Below, piece by piece: positions 26,072 through 38,611 of a stretch of DNA of 64,000 bases (the first letter of the stretch is position 1; each line of letters starts with the position of its first letter). Below the pieces are notes generated by a model. That model was given only the letters and a program-made list of their open reading frames with translations. It had not been told where the DNA came from and made no database searches. Position numbers and translations under genes: made by a program. The DNA comes from Hoeflea sp. (GTDB lineage: Bacteria; Pseudomonadota; Alphaproteobacteria; Rhizobiales; Rhizobiaceae), in the NCBI RefSeq assembly GCF_002733955.1, contig NZ_NVXQ01000003.1:1-64000 (forward strand), read 5' to 3'.

Positions 26072-26374
26072 ATTCTGCCCACTCCGCGAAATTGTGCAAT
26101 GCACAATGTGCGGCCTTGAGAAAATCGGATCGCAGGATCGGTTTGGGAGACTGGCTCGGTCGTGCCGCATGCCCGCCTGGCCATGCATGCAGTCGTTCCG
26201 CACCCGCCCCTTTGACGGCATTTGCAATAGACACTCTGATTTTTGCCGGAATTGATCAATCTAATGGATTTAAATACTGGATATCCGCACAAAAATACTA
26301 CATTGCTAAATAGCCAAGCGTTTCCGGCGTGACCCGGGCCAGTGCAACCGTGCAGCCGTGCCGCCCCAAGATGA
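26072..26374. other. Divergent promoter region between nasT and glgP
   Basis: About 300 bases. The nasT-proximal end has the palindrome at 26091-26107. The glgP-proximal part (about 26220-26320) is markedly AT-rich for this genome and likely holds the glg operon promoter, but no minus 35/minus 10 pair could be fixed with confidence. No gene seen. Confidence 0.5.
26091..26107. promoter_or_regulatory. Palindrome upstream of nasT
   Basis: ATTGTGC-AAT-GCACAAT, a perfect 7-bp dyad. The ten bases AATTGTGCAA (26090-26099) also occur at 24185-24194 ahead of the nas sigma54 promoter in the same orientation, suggesting a common regulator for nasT and the nas operon. The half-sites GCAC/GTGC recall NtrC sites, but the spacing is not the usual one. 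Confidence 0.45.
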
Positions 26375-28858
26375 ATGGGACCTCAGATGATATCCAAGTC
26401 CGCCAAAGCCGATCTTCCAGCCCCCGAATTGCGCAGCGGCGATCCAGCCACGCTCGCCGCCGACATCATCGAGCGGCTGACCTATTCCATCGGCAAGGAT
26501 GCCAAGGTCGCCAAGCCGCATGACTGGATGACCGCGACCATCCTGGTGATCCGCGACCGGGTGATCGACCATTGGATGGCGTCGACCCGCAAGACCTATG
26601 AGGAAGGCGCCAAGCGGGTCTATTACCTGTCGCTGGAATTTTTGATCGGACGGCTGACCCGCGATGCGGTGACCAATCTCGGCCTGCTTGAGGAAGTCCA
26701 GCAGGCCCTGCAATCGCTCGGCGTCGACTTTGACGCAGTAGCAGCGCTCGAACCCGACGCAGCCCTCGGCAATGGCGGCCTTGGCCGGCTTGCTGCCTGC
26801 TTCATGGAATCCATGGCAACCGTCGACATCCCGGCCTATGGCTATGGCATCCGTTATGTCCACGGCCTGTTCAAGCAGCAGATGAGTGACGGTTGGCAGG
26901 TGGAACTGCCCGAAACCTGGCTCAGCCACGGCAATCCGTGGGAGTTCCCGCGCCATGAAAGTGCCTACGAGATCGGGTTCGGCGGATCGGTGGAGACGCT
27001 CGAGGCGGAGACTGAGGAGACCCAGCGTTTTGTCTGGAAACCGCAGGAACGCATGATGGCCGTGGCCTACGACACGCCGGTCGTCGGCTGGCGCGCCAAC
27101 CGGGTCAACACGTTGAGACTCTGGACCGCCCAGCCGATTGATCCGATCCTGCTCGACGCCTTCAATGCCGGAGATCACATCGGCGCGCTGCGCGAAAGCA
27201 ACAAGGCCGAAGCCCTCACACAGGTACTGTACCCGGCCGACGAAACACCGGCCGGTCAGGAGCTGCGGCTGCGCCAGGAATATTTCTTCTCCTCGGCCTC
27301 GCTGCAGGACATTCTGCGCCGTCACATCCAGCAATATGGCGATCTGACCACGTTGCCCGACAAGGTGGCCATCCAGCTCAACGACACCCATCCCGCCGTC
27401 TCAGTGGCCGAACTGATGCGGCTTCTGATCGACGTTCACGAGATGGAGTTCGATCCGGCCTGGGACATCACCCGCGCCACCTTCAGCTACACCAACCACA
27501 CGCTTCTGCCAGAAGCGCTGGAAAGCTGGCCCGTGCCGCTGTTCGAGCGGCTGCTGCCGCGTCACATGCAGCTGGTCTATGCCATCAATGCCAAGGTACT
27601 CCGCCAGGCCCGCAAGGAACGCGGCTACGACGAGGACCAGATCAGGTCCGTCTCGGTCATCGACGAGGGCGGCGAACGCCGCGTCCGCATGGGAAACCTG
27701 GCCTTCATTGGCTCCCATTCCATCAATGGCGTGTCTGCACTGCACACAGACCTGATGAAGCAGACTGTGTTTTCCGATCTGCATGGCCTCTATCCCGACC
27801 GCATCAACAACAAGACCAACGGCATCACTCCGCGCCGCTGGCTGATGCAGTGCAACCCCGGCCTGTTCTCGCTGATCCGGGAAGCCATCGGCGATGACTT
27901 CATGGATGACGCCGAGGCGCTTTCAGCCCTCGCTTCCTTTGCCGGCGACGCCGAGTTCCGCGCCCGCTTCGCGGCCGTCAAACGCGACAACAAGATCAGG
28001 CTGGCAAATCTGGTCGCGCGCCGCATGGGCATCAGGGTCGACCCATCCGCGCTGTTCGATATCCAGATCAAGCGGATCCATGAATACAAGCGGCAATTGC
28101 TCAACATCATCGAGGCCGTGGCGCTTTATGACCAGATGCGCTCGCACCCCGAACGCGACTGGACACCGCGGGTAAAATTCTTCGCCGGCAAGGCGGCGCC
28201 GAGCTATCACAACGCCAAGCTGATCATCAAACTTGCCAATGATGTCGCCCGGGTCATCAACAATGACCCCGCCGTGCACGGGCTTCTGAAGATCGCCTTC
28301 ATCCCCAACTACAATGTGTCGCTCGCCGAGGTCATGGTGCCTGCAGCGGATCTGTCCGAGCAGATCTCGACGGCCGGCATGGAAGCATCGGGCACCGGCA
28401 ACATGAAGTTCGCGCTCAACGGCGCGCTGACCATCGGCACGCTCGATGGCGCCAATGTCGAGATCAAGGAGTGTGTCGGCGATGACAACATCGTCATTTT
28501 TGGCCTGACTGCATCCGAGGTCGCCGAGCGACGTGCCACCGGCCACAACCCGCGCGGCATTATCGAGGCATCGCCGGAACTCTCGCAGGCCCTGAGCGCC
28601 ATTTCGTCAGGCGTGTTCAGCCCCGACGACCGCAACCGTTACAGCGATCTCATCGCCGGGCTCTATGACCACGACTGGTTCATGGTGGCTGCCGATTTTG
28701 ATGCCTATGCCAGGGCGCAGCGGCAGGTTGACAGTTTGTGGGTTGACGAAGAGGCCTGGAATAGCCGTACTATCCTGAACACGGCGCGTGTTGGCTGGTT
28801 CTCCTCAGACCGCACCATACGCCAGTATGCAAAGGAAATATGGAAAGCCGGCCCATGA
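26375..28858 (+). CDS. glgP: Glycogen phosphorylase
   Basis: 827 residues, full length for GT35. It releases glucose-1-phosphate from glycogen ends. PLP sits on the lysine of GTGNMKFALNG; ALGNGGLGRLAACF, NDTHPAVSVAELMR and IKRIHEYKRQ are present. The start could be 26375 or the in-frame ATG at 26387, which has GGGA six bases upstream. First gene of the glgP-B-C-A-pgm-glgX operon; its stop overlaps the likely glgB start by ATGA. Having breakdown and synthesis enzymes in one operon is usual in rhizobia. Confidence 0.95.
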   Translation: MGPQMISKSAKADLPAPELRSGDPATLAADIIERLTYSIGKDAKVAKPHDWMTATILVIRDRVIDHWMASTRKTYEEGAKRVYYLSLEFLIGRLTRDAVTNLGLLEEVQQALQSLGVDFDAVAALEPDAALGNGGLGRLAACFMESMATVDIPAYGYGIRYVHGLFKQQMSDGWQVELPETWLSHGNPWEFPRHESAYEIGFGGSVETLEAETEETQRFVWKPQERMMAVAYDTPVVGWRANRVNTLRLWTAQPIDPILLDAFNAGDHIGALRESNKAEALTQVLYPADETPAGQELRLRQEYFFSSASLQDILRRHIQQYGDLTTLPDKVAIQLNDTHPAVSVAELMRLLIDVHEMEFDPAWDITRATFSYTNHTLLPEALESWPVPLFERLLPRHMQLVYAINAKVLRQARKERGYDEDQIRSVSVIDEGGERRVRMGNLAFIGSHSINGVSALHTDLMKQTVFSDLHGLYPDRINNKTNGITPRRWLMQCNPGLFSLIREAIGDDFMDDAEALSALASFAGDAEFRARFAAVKRDNKIRLANLVARRMGIRVDPSALFDIQIKRIHEYKRQLLNIIEAVALYDQMRSHPERDWTPRVKFFAGKAAPSYHNAKLIIKLANDVARVINNDPAVHGLLKIAFIPNYNVSLAEVMVPAADLSEQISTAGMEASGTGNMKFALNGALTIGTLDGANVEIKECVGDDNIVIFGLTASEVAERRATGHNPRGIIEASPELSQALSAISSGVFSPDDRNRYSDLIAGLYDHDWFMVAADFDAYARAQRQVDSLWVDEEAWNSRTILNTARVGWFSSDRTIRQYAKEIWKAGP

Positions 28859-31065
28859 CCCAAAAGGGAAACGTGCCCGACGCCGAGACCAGGGTGCCTC
28901 ACCTTTCGGCTGAAGAAGCAGAAGCGATAGCTTCCGGTACGTATGGAAATCCCTTTTCCGTTCTGGGCCTTCAGGAATTCAATGGCGGCTTTCTTGCCCG
29001 CGCCTTCGTTCCCGGTGCCGATACCCTCCTTGCCATGACGCTGGACGGCCAGTCCGTAGGCCAGCTCGACCCCGGCGCCGCTGCCGGGCTGTTCGAGGGT
29101 CCGATTGCCATAACCGGGCGCCAGCCGCTGCGTTACAAGGCGGCAAACTCCCAAGGCGACAGCTGGGACGTTGACGATCCCTATTCCTACGGCCCGGTGC
29201 TGGGGCCGATGGACGACTATTTCATCGCCGAAGGCTCGCATCTGCGGCTATTCGACAAGATGGGCGCGCATCCGATTCAGCATGAAGGCGCTGACGGCGT
29301 GCATTTTGCCGTCTGGGCGCCCAATGCCCGCCGGGTCTCGGTGGTTGGCGATTTCAACGACTGGGACGGCCGCCGCCACGTCATGCGGCTACGCGCAGAT
29401 GTCGGGATATGGGAAATCTTTGCCCCCGGCGTCAAAGCCGGAGCCGCCTATAAATACGAAATCATAGGACCGAATGGCGAAAGGCTGCCGCTCAAGGCCG
29501 ATCCCTTTGCCCGCCGTGCCGAGCTGCGACCGGCCACGGCATCAATCGTGGCATCGGACCTCGATCATGACTGGGGCGACAATGCCCATCGCGCCCACTG
29601 GAGCAAGGTCGACGCCCGCCGCCAGCCGGTGTCGATCTACGAGGTTCATCCCGGATCATGGCGCAGACATGCCGACGGCTCATTCCAGTCCTGGGACCAG
29701 ATGGCGGATGAGTTGATCCCCTATTGCGTCGAGATGGGCTTTACTCACATCGAGTTCCTGCCGGTTTCCGAACACCCCTACGACCCCTCCTGGGGCTACC
29801 AGACCACGGGACTTTATGCCCCTTCCGCCCGTTTTGGTGAACCGGAGGGCTTTGCCCGGTTCGTCGATGGTGCGCACCAGGTTGGTCTCGGCGTCATTCT
29901 CGACTGGGTGCCGGCGCATTTCCCCACCGACGCCCACGGGCTGTCGCATTTCGACGGTACTGCGCTCTACGAGCACGCCGACCCGCGCCAGGGGTTTCAC
30001 CCAGACTGGAACACCGCGATCTACAATTTCGGCCGTAGGGAAGTCTCTTCCTACCTGGTCAACAACGCCCTGTTCTGGGCCGAGACCTACCATATCGACG
30101 GTCTGCGGGTGGATGCGGTCGCGTCCATGCTCTACCTCGACTACTCGCGCAAGGAGGGCGAGTGGGTTCCCAACAAGGATGGCGGGCGAGAGAACCTCCA
30201 CGCAGTCAGTTTTCTCGAGAACATGAACAAGGCGGTCTATGGCAGCCATCCCGGCATCGTCACCATTGCCGAGGAGTCCACATCCTGGCCCAAGGTTTCC
30301 GCCCCGGTCCACGAAGGTGGTCTCGGTTTCGGTTTCAAGTGGAACATGGGCTTCATGCATGACACCCTGACCTACATGCAGCGTGACCCGATCTACCGCA
30401 AGCACCACCACACCGACCTGACCTTCGGCCTGCTCTACGCCTTTTCCGAGAATTTCGTCCTGCCCATCTCCCACGACGAAGTCGTCCACGGCAAAGGCTC
30501 GATGCTGACCAAGATGCCCGGCGACGAATGGCAGAAATTTGCCAATCTTCGCGCCTATTACGGCTTCATGTGGGGTTATCCCGGCAAGAAGCTGTTGTTC
30601 ATGGGCCAGGAGTTCGCCCAGCGCGGCGAATGGAGCGAGGCGCGCCAGCTCGATTGGGATCATCTCGATGACCTGCGCCATCACGGCATGCAGGATCTGG
30701 TGCGCGACCTCAACCGGCTCTACGCCGCAACACCTGCCCTGCATGCCCGCGATTGCGAACCGGAGGGTTTTGAGTGGCTGGTCGCCGATGATGACGCCAA
30801 CTCGGTGTTTGCCTGGGTGCGCTGCGCTCCCGGTGAAAGGCCGGTCGTTGTCATCTCCAATTTCACGCCAAGGGTTCTGACCGGTTACCAGATCCCGCTG
30901 CCTCAGGATGGGCCCTGGCTTGAAATATTCAATTCGGATTCCACCATTTACGGAGGGTCCGGCAAGGGCAACCTTGGCAAGGTGACGACACGGCTGGAGG
31001 ATGGCCGCGCAATCGCCGAACTGACGCTGCCGCCACTGGCCACACTGATGTTCACACCCGGCTAG
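28855..31065 (+). CDS. glgB: 1,4-alpha-glucan branching enzyme
   Basis: About 736 residues. An N-terminal domain and a CBM48 (about 120-210, [18 protein letters not shown]) precede the GH13 barrel. Catalytic residues: the Asp of [10 protein letters not shown], the Glu of IAEEST and the Asp of [14 protein letters not shown]. It makes alpha-1,6 branches in glycogen. The start at 28855 overlaps the glgP stop (ATGA); an in-frame ATG 15 bases earlier with AAGGA close by is the alternative. Length matches the long GlgB class with an extra N-terminal domain. Confidence 0.95.
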   Translation: MTQKGNVPDAETRVPHLSAEEAEAIASGTYGNPFSVLGLQEFNGGFLARAFVPGADTLLAMTLDGQSVGQLDPGAAAGLFEGPIAITGRQPLRYKAANSQGDSWDVDDPYSYGPVLGPMDDYFIAEGSHLRLFDKMGAHPIQHEGADGVHFAVWAPNARRVSVVGDFNDWDGRRHVMRLRADVGIWEIFAPGVKAGAAYKYEIIGPNGERLPLKADPFARRAELRPATASIVASDLDHDWGDNAHRAHWSKVDARRQPVSIYEVHPGSWRRHADGSFQSWDQMADELIPYCVEMGFTHIEFLPVSEHPYDPSWGYQTTGLYAPSARFGEPEGFARFVDGAHQVGLGVILDWVPAHFPTDAHGLSHFDGTALYEHADPRQGFHPDWNTAIYNFGRREVSSYLVNNALFWAETYHIDGLRVDAVASMLYLDYSRKEGEWVPNKDGGRENLHAVSFLENMNKAVYGSHPGIVTIAEESTSWPKVSAPVHEGGLGFGFKWNMGFMHDTLTYMQRDPIYRKHHHTDLTFGLLYAFSENFVLPISHDEVVHGKGSMLTKMPGDEWQKFANLRAYYGFMWGYPGKKLLFMGQEFAQRGEWSEARQLDWDHLDDLRHHGMQDLVRDLNRLYAATPALHARDCEPEGFEWLVADDDANSVFAWVRCAPGERPVVVISNFTPRVLTGYQIPLPQDGPWLEIFNSDSTIYGGSGKGNLGKVTTRLEDGRAIAELTLPPLATLMFTPG

Positions 31066-31094
31066 TCCGGATCGACGCAGAACGGGAGGGAAAG

Positions 31095-32362
31095 ATGGAG
31101 AATAAAAGGGTTCAGCCACTGGCGCGAGACGCCATGGCCTATGTTCTCGCCGGCGGCCGCGGCAGTCGCCTCAAGGAGCTCACCGACCGTCGCGCCAAGC
31201 CTGCGGTCTATTTCGGCGGCAAGACCCGAATCATCGATTTTGCCCTCTCCAACGCGCTCAATTCCGGTATCCGCCGCATCGGCGTTGCCACCCAGTACAA
31301 GGCCCATTCGCTGATCCGGCATCTTCAGCGCGGCTGGAACTTCCTGCGGCCCGAGCGAAACGAGAGTTTCGACATTCTTCCCGCCAGCCAGCGCGTCTCC
31401 GAAACCCAATGGTATGACGGCACCGCCGACGCTGTCTTCCAGAACATCGATATCATCGAAGGCTACGAGCCCAAGTTCATGGTCATTCTGGCCGGCGATC
31501 ACATTTACAAGATGGATTACGAATTGATGCTGCAGCAGCATGTCAATTCGGGCGCGGATGTCACCGTCGGCTGTCTTGAAGTGCCGCGCATGGAAGCCAC
31601 CGGCTTCGGCGTCATGCATGTCAACGACAAGGACGAGATCGTCGACTTTGTCGAAAAGCCAGCCGATCCGCCAGCCATGCCGGACAAGCCTGACATGGCT
31701 CTGGCATCGATGGGAATCTATGTCTTTAACACCGATTTCCTGATGGACGAGCTGCGCCGAGATGCCGCCACCCCCGGCTCGAGCCGCGATTTCGGCAAGG
31801 ACATCATTCCCTATATCGTCGAGAACGGCAAAGCTGTTGCCCACCGGTTCTCGGAATCCTGCGTCCGGGAAACACCGGACAAGGAAGCCTACTGGCGCGA
31901 TGTCGGCACGGTCGACGCCTACTGGCAGGCCAATATCGACCTCACCGACATCCTGCCGGAACTCGACCTCTACGATCGTTCCTGGCCGATCTGGACCTAT
32001 GCCGAAATCCGGCCACCGGCGAAGTTCGTGCACAATGAAGAGGGCCGCCGCGGCATGGCCCTGTCCTCGCTGGTATCGGGCGACTGCATCATCTCCGGCT
32101 CGGAGATTCACCGGTCCCTGCTGTTCTCGGGCGTTCTGTGCCGCTCCTACTCGAACCTCAACGAAGCGGTGGTGCTGCCCGAATGCGTGATCGGACGTCA
32201 CGCCAGCCTTTCCAAGGTGGTGATCGACCGCGGCGTCAAGATCCCCGCAGGTCTCGTCGTGGGAGAAGATCCGGAACTCGACGCCAGCCGTTTCCATCGC
32301 ACTGAATCGGGGATATGTCTGATCACTCAGGACATGCTTGACCGTGCGGGGCTGATTTACGA

Positions 32363-32366
<4 letters not shown>
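31095..32366 (+). CDS. glgC: Glucose-1-phosphate adenylyltransferase
   Basis: 423 residues. Nucleotidyltransferase signature [20 protein letters not shown] near the N terminus, [16 protein letters not shown] and a C-terminal left-handed beta-helix. It makes ADP-glucose, the committed step of bacterial glycogen synthesis, and is normally activated allosterically by fructose-6-phosphate and pyruvate in this lineage. The ribosome-binding site GGGAGGG lies about 6 bases upstream. The stop overlaps the glgA start by ATGA. Confidence 0.96.
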
Positions 32367-35438
<3,072 letters not shown>

Positions 35439-35439
<1 letters not shown>

Positions 35440-37418
35440 TGGGCTCAACCATGGATCTTGGTGTTCCGGGAAACCCCGGCGCAGAACTGACTGCGGAAGG
35501 CGCCCGGTTTACAGTACGGGCTCCCTCGGCTTCATCGGTCACACTCTGTATATTCGATGACCTCGACACCGAGATCGCCCGCCACGATCTTGAAAGCGGC
35601 GATAACGGATTTTTCTCGGCCTTCGTGCCGGGTGTGAAGGCCGGCGCCCGCTACGGCCTGCGTGCCGATGGTCCCTGGCAGCCCGAAGCTGGCCACCGGT
35701 TCGATGCGTCCAAGCTGCTGGTTGATCCCTATGCGATCCGGCTAGACCGGCCTTTTGCCTATGATGCCCGCCTCGGCGAACTTGGCGAAGATACCCAAGG
35801 TATTGTACCGAAAGCCATTCTCGACCCTGCCCTGCCGCCGCTCAATCCCGGACGTCCACGCTTTGCCCCGGGCGGCCTGATTTATGAGATCCCGGTGAAG
35901 GCCTTCACACAGCTGCACCCGGACGTGCCGGAGAAGGATCGCGGCACTCTGCGCGCGCTGGCCCATCCCGCCATCATCGAGCATCTGCGCAAACTGCATG
36001 TCGCCGCCGTCGAACTGATGCCGATTGCAGCCTGGATCGACGAGCGTCACCTCCCGCCGCTCGGACTGACCAATGCATGGGGCTACAATCCCGTGACCAT
36101 GATGGCGCTTGACCCTCGGCTTGCCCCCGGCGGCATCGCCGATCTGCGCCATGCTGTGGAGGCGCTGCATGCTGCCGGCATCGGCGTTCTTCTCGATGTG
36201 GTGTTCAACCACACCGGCGAAAGCGACAATGAGGGCCCCACCCTGTCGCTGCGCGGGCTTGGCAACGCGACCTACTACCGCCACGACGCCCATACCCCGG
36301 GTACGCTGGTCAATGATACCGGTTGCGGCAACACGCTGGCCTGCGATCGGCCGGAGGTTCAGGAACTGGTGCTCAGGACCATGCGCCACTTCGTGACCCA
36401 GGCCGGAATCGATGGTTTCCGCTTCGACCTCGCGCCGATCCTCGGCCGCGATGCAAACGGCTTCTCCCCTGATGCGACATTGCTGCAGCTGATCATCGAT
36501 GATCCTGTGCTGCACGACCGGGTGCTCATCGCCGAACCATGGGACATCGGCCCCGGCGGCTACCAGCTCGGCAATTTCGGCCCGCCCTGGCTTGAGTGGA
36601 ACGACCATGCCCGCGACGATATCCGCCGCTATTGGCGCGGTGATCAAGCCATGACCGGGGCTCTTGCGACACGGCTTTCAGGCTCGTCGGACATTTTCGC
36701 CCGCGACAGCGCCATAAGAACCCGCAGCATCAATTTCGTCGCCGCCCATGACGGCTTTCCGCTGGGCGATCTGGTGTGCTTTCAGGCCAAGCACAACGAG
36801 GCCAATGGCGAGGACAACCGCGACGGTCACAACGCCAATTACTCCTGGAACAACGGCGTGGAAGGGCCAAGCGATGACGAGGACATCCTTGCAGGCCGCG
36901 AGGCCGACGCGCGAGCCCTGATTGCAACGCTGTTTGCCAGCCGCGGCTCCATCCTGATGACGGCTGGCGACGAGTTCGGGCACAGCCAGCAAGGCAACAA
37001 CAACGCCTATGCGCAGGACAATGTCATAACCTGGCGCAACTGGGATGACCTCAACCAGGATCGGCTCGACTACACCCGCGCCTGGGCCGAACTGAGAAAA
37101 ACCTCGCCCTTGCTCGGGCGGGTCGCGTTTCTCGAAGATGAGGACGGCTCCGCCAATCCGGACCAGGTCTCATGGCTGGGCAGCAACGGGCAACCGATGA
37201 CACCGGCCGAGTGGGAAGATCCAGATCGCAACAGCTTCATGATGGTGCTTGGGCCGCCCGGCAAACGCCTGACGATCGTCTTCAACCGCAGCCATCAAGC
37301 CCTGCGCTGTGTGCTTCCCGCCTCGCAAGGGCTGTGGTGCCCGGCGAGCCCGGGGGCCTCGGTTGAAAAACCGGTCCCGCCCCGCTCCGTGGTCTGCTGG
37401 CAGGAGATGCCCGGTTAG
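35439..37418 (+). CDS. glgX: Glycogen debranching enzyme
   Basis: 659 residues. CBM48 at the N terminus, then a GH13 isoamylase-type barrel: NAWGYNPVTMMAL, VVFNHTGES, GFRFDLAPIL (nucleophile Asp), VLIAEPWDIG (acid/base Glu) and VAAHDGFPL. It removes short branches left by GlgP. The start at 35439 overlaps the pgm stop; MDLGVPG at 35451 is an alternative. Last gene of the glg operon. No clear terminator was seen after it. Confidence 0.93.
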
Positions 37419-37551
37419 AACCGCATTGGCGACATGCGACACCCGACCCACCGCTCCTCATCCAGAGCTGACGTCATTAAGTTGATGCATTGATTGGCGT
37501 ATCGCTTTATTGAGTGCACAACCGACACACGTTTGAACTGGGGAGATTTAC

Positions 37552-38034
37552 GTGCAGCGAGTGATTTCAGTCATGGAGATCAAGGATCTCGTCGGAACCG
37601 AACTCGGCGTGTCCAAGTGGATGGATGTGCCGCAATCGCGAATCGACGTTTTCGCCGATGCGACCGACGACCACCAGTTCATCCATGTCGACCCGGTGCG
37701 TGCCGCAGAAACCCCCTTCGGCGGAACAATCGCCCACGGTTTTCTGTCGCTGTCCATGCTGTCCGCCATGCACACCGATGCCGTACCACAGGTGAAAGAA
37801 GACCATTTCGGCATCAATTACGGCTTCAACAAGATCCGTTTCATGGCTCCGGTGCCGGTCGACGCTCGTATCCGCGGCCGGTTCTCCCTCAAGGATGCAA
37901 GGCTTCGCGGCCCGGGCAGAATGATGACCACCTATGAGGTCACCATCGAGATTGAAGGCGGCAAGAAACCTGCGATGACAGCCACCTGGTTGACCATCAT
38001 TCAGTTCGACCCGAAAGACTGGGTAGAAACCTGA
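37552..38034 (+). CDS. MaoC-family (NodN-like) hydratase
   Basis: 160 residues, a single hot-dog domain. The R-hydratase signature reads FADATDDHQFIHVDPVRA, then FGGTIAHGFLSL; the Asp and His of DDHQFIH are the likely catalytic pair. It probably hydrates a trans-2-enoyl-CoA to an (R)-3-hydroxyacyl-CoA, or a related substrate. The GTG at 37552 is favoured over the ATG at 37573 because GGGGAG lies 6 bases upstream. Single gene, convergent with the sox operon. Confidence 0.82.
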   Translation: MQRVISVMEIKDLVGTELGVSKWMDVPQSRIDVFADATDDHQFIHVDPVRAAETPFGGTIAHGFLSLSMLSAMHTDAVPQVKEDHFGINYGFNKIRFMAPVPVDARIRGRFSLKDARLRGPGRMMTTYEVTIEIEGGKKPAMTATWLTIIQFDPKDWVET

Positions 38035-38056
38035 GTCCTCGGAAGGACCCGCACCC

Positions 38057-38611
38057 CTAAGCCAGACAATCCTTCGCGGCTTCGCTCAGCAAGGCGAAAG
38101 CGTAGTCCGAAAACGACCGCCAGCATTCCACCCGGAAGTCATTCTCGCCGGTGCGCAGGATCACAACTTCGATCTTGCCCATCACCGTGCGCGTGGCAGA
38201 TCCCATCGGGAAAGCCTTGTCGCTCAGATTCTGCGGACAGCCGCTCTCCAGCGTTGCCCGCGCGCCGATGCCGGACACCAGGATCGCTGTGTTGCGATGG
38301 GAAATATCGACGGCCGAGTGCAGCACACCTGTCTTGCCCAGATCTGCAAGCGGATCACCTGTCTCATCAATGATCAGCCATTCGTCCGGCCCGAGCCAGG
38401 CAGCCAGACGGCCCTTCCCATTGCTCGCCGAAGTCTTCGGCATCATCGGCAGGTCGAGACCCAACGCGTCCGAAAGAGCCTTGGCATCGCCGGAGCCGGC
38501 TCTCAGAGAGACCCGGTTGGCAGGAGCCGCTGGTGTCAGGCTGACGCCGGCTGCGCCGCCGACGCGCCCGGCAAGCGGTTCGATACGGGTGGCGTGAGCG
38601 ATATCAGCCAT
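38057..38611 (-). CDS. soxG: Sarcosine oxidase gamma subunit
   Basis: 184 residues of the SoxG family. LGPDEWLIIDET and the cluster DISHRNTAILVSG match the gamma subunit, which is related to the glycine cleavage T-protein fold and completes the heterotetramer. It overlaps the soxA stop by eight bases and ends the operon. Confidence 0.9.
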   Translation of the reverse strand: MADIAHATRIEPLAGRVGGAAGVSLTPAAPANRVSLRAGSGDAKALSDALGLDLPMMPKTSASNGKGRLAAWLGPDEWLIIDETGDPLADLGKTGVLHSAVDISHRNTAILVSGIGARATLESGCPQNLSDKAFPMGSATRTVMGKIEVVILRTGENDFRVECWRSFSDYAFALLSEAAKDCLA

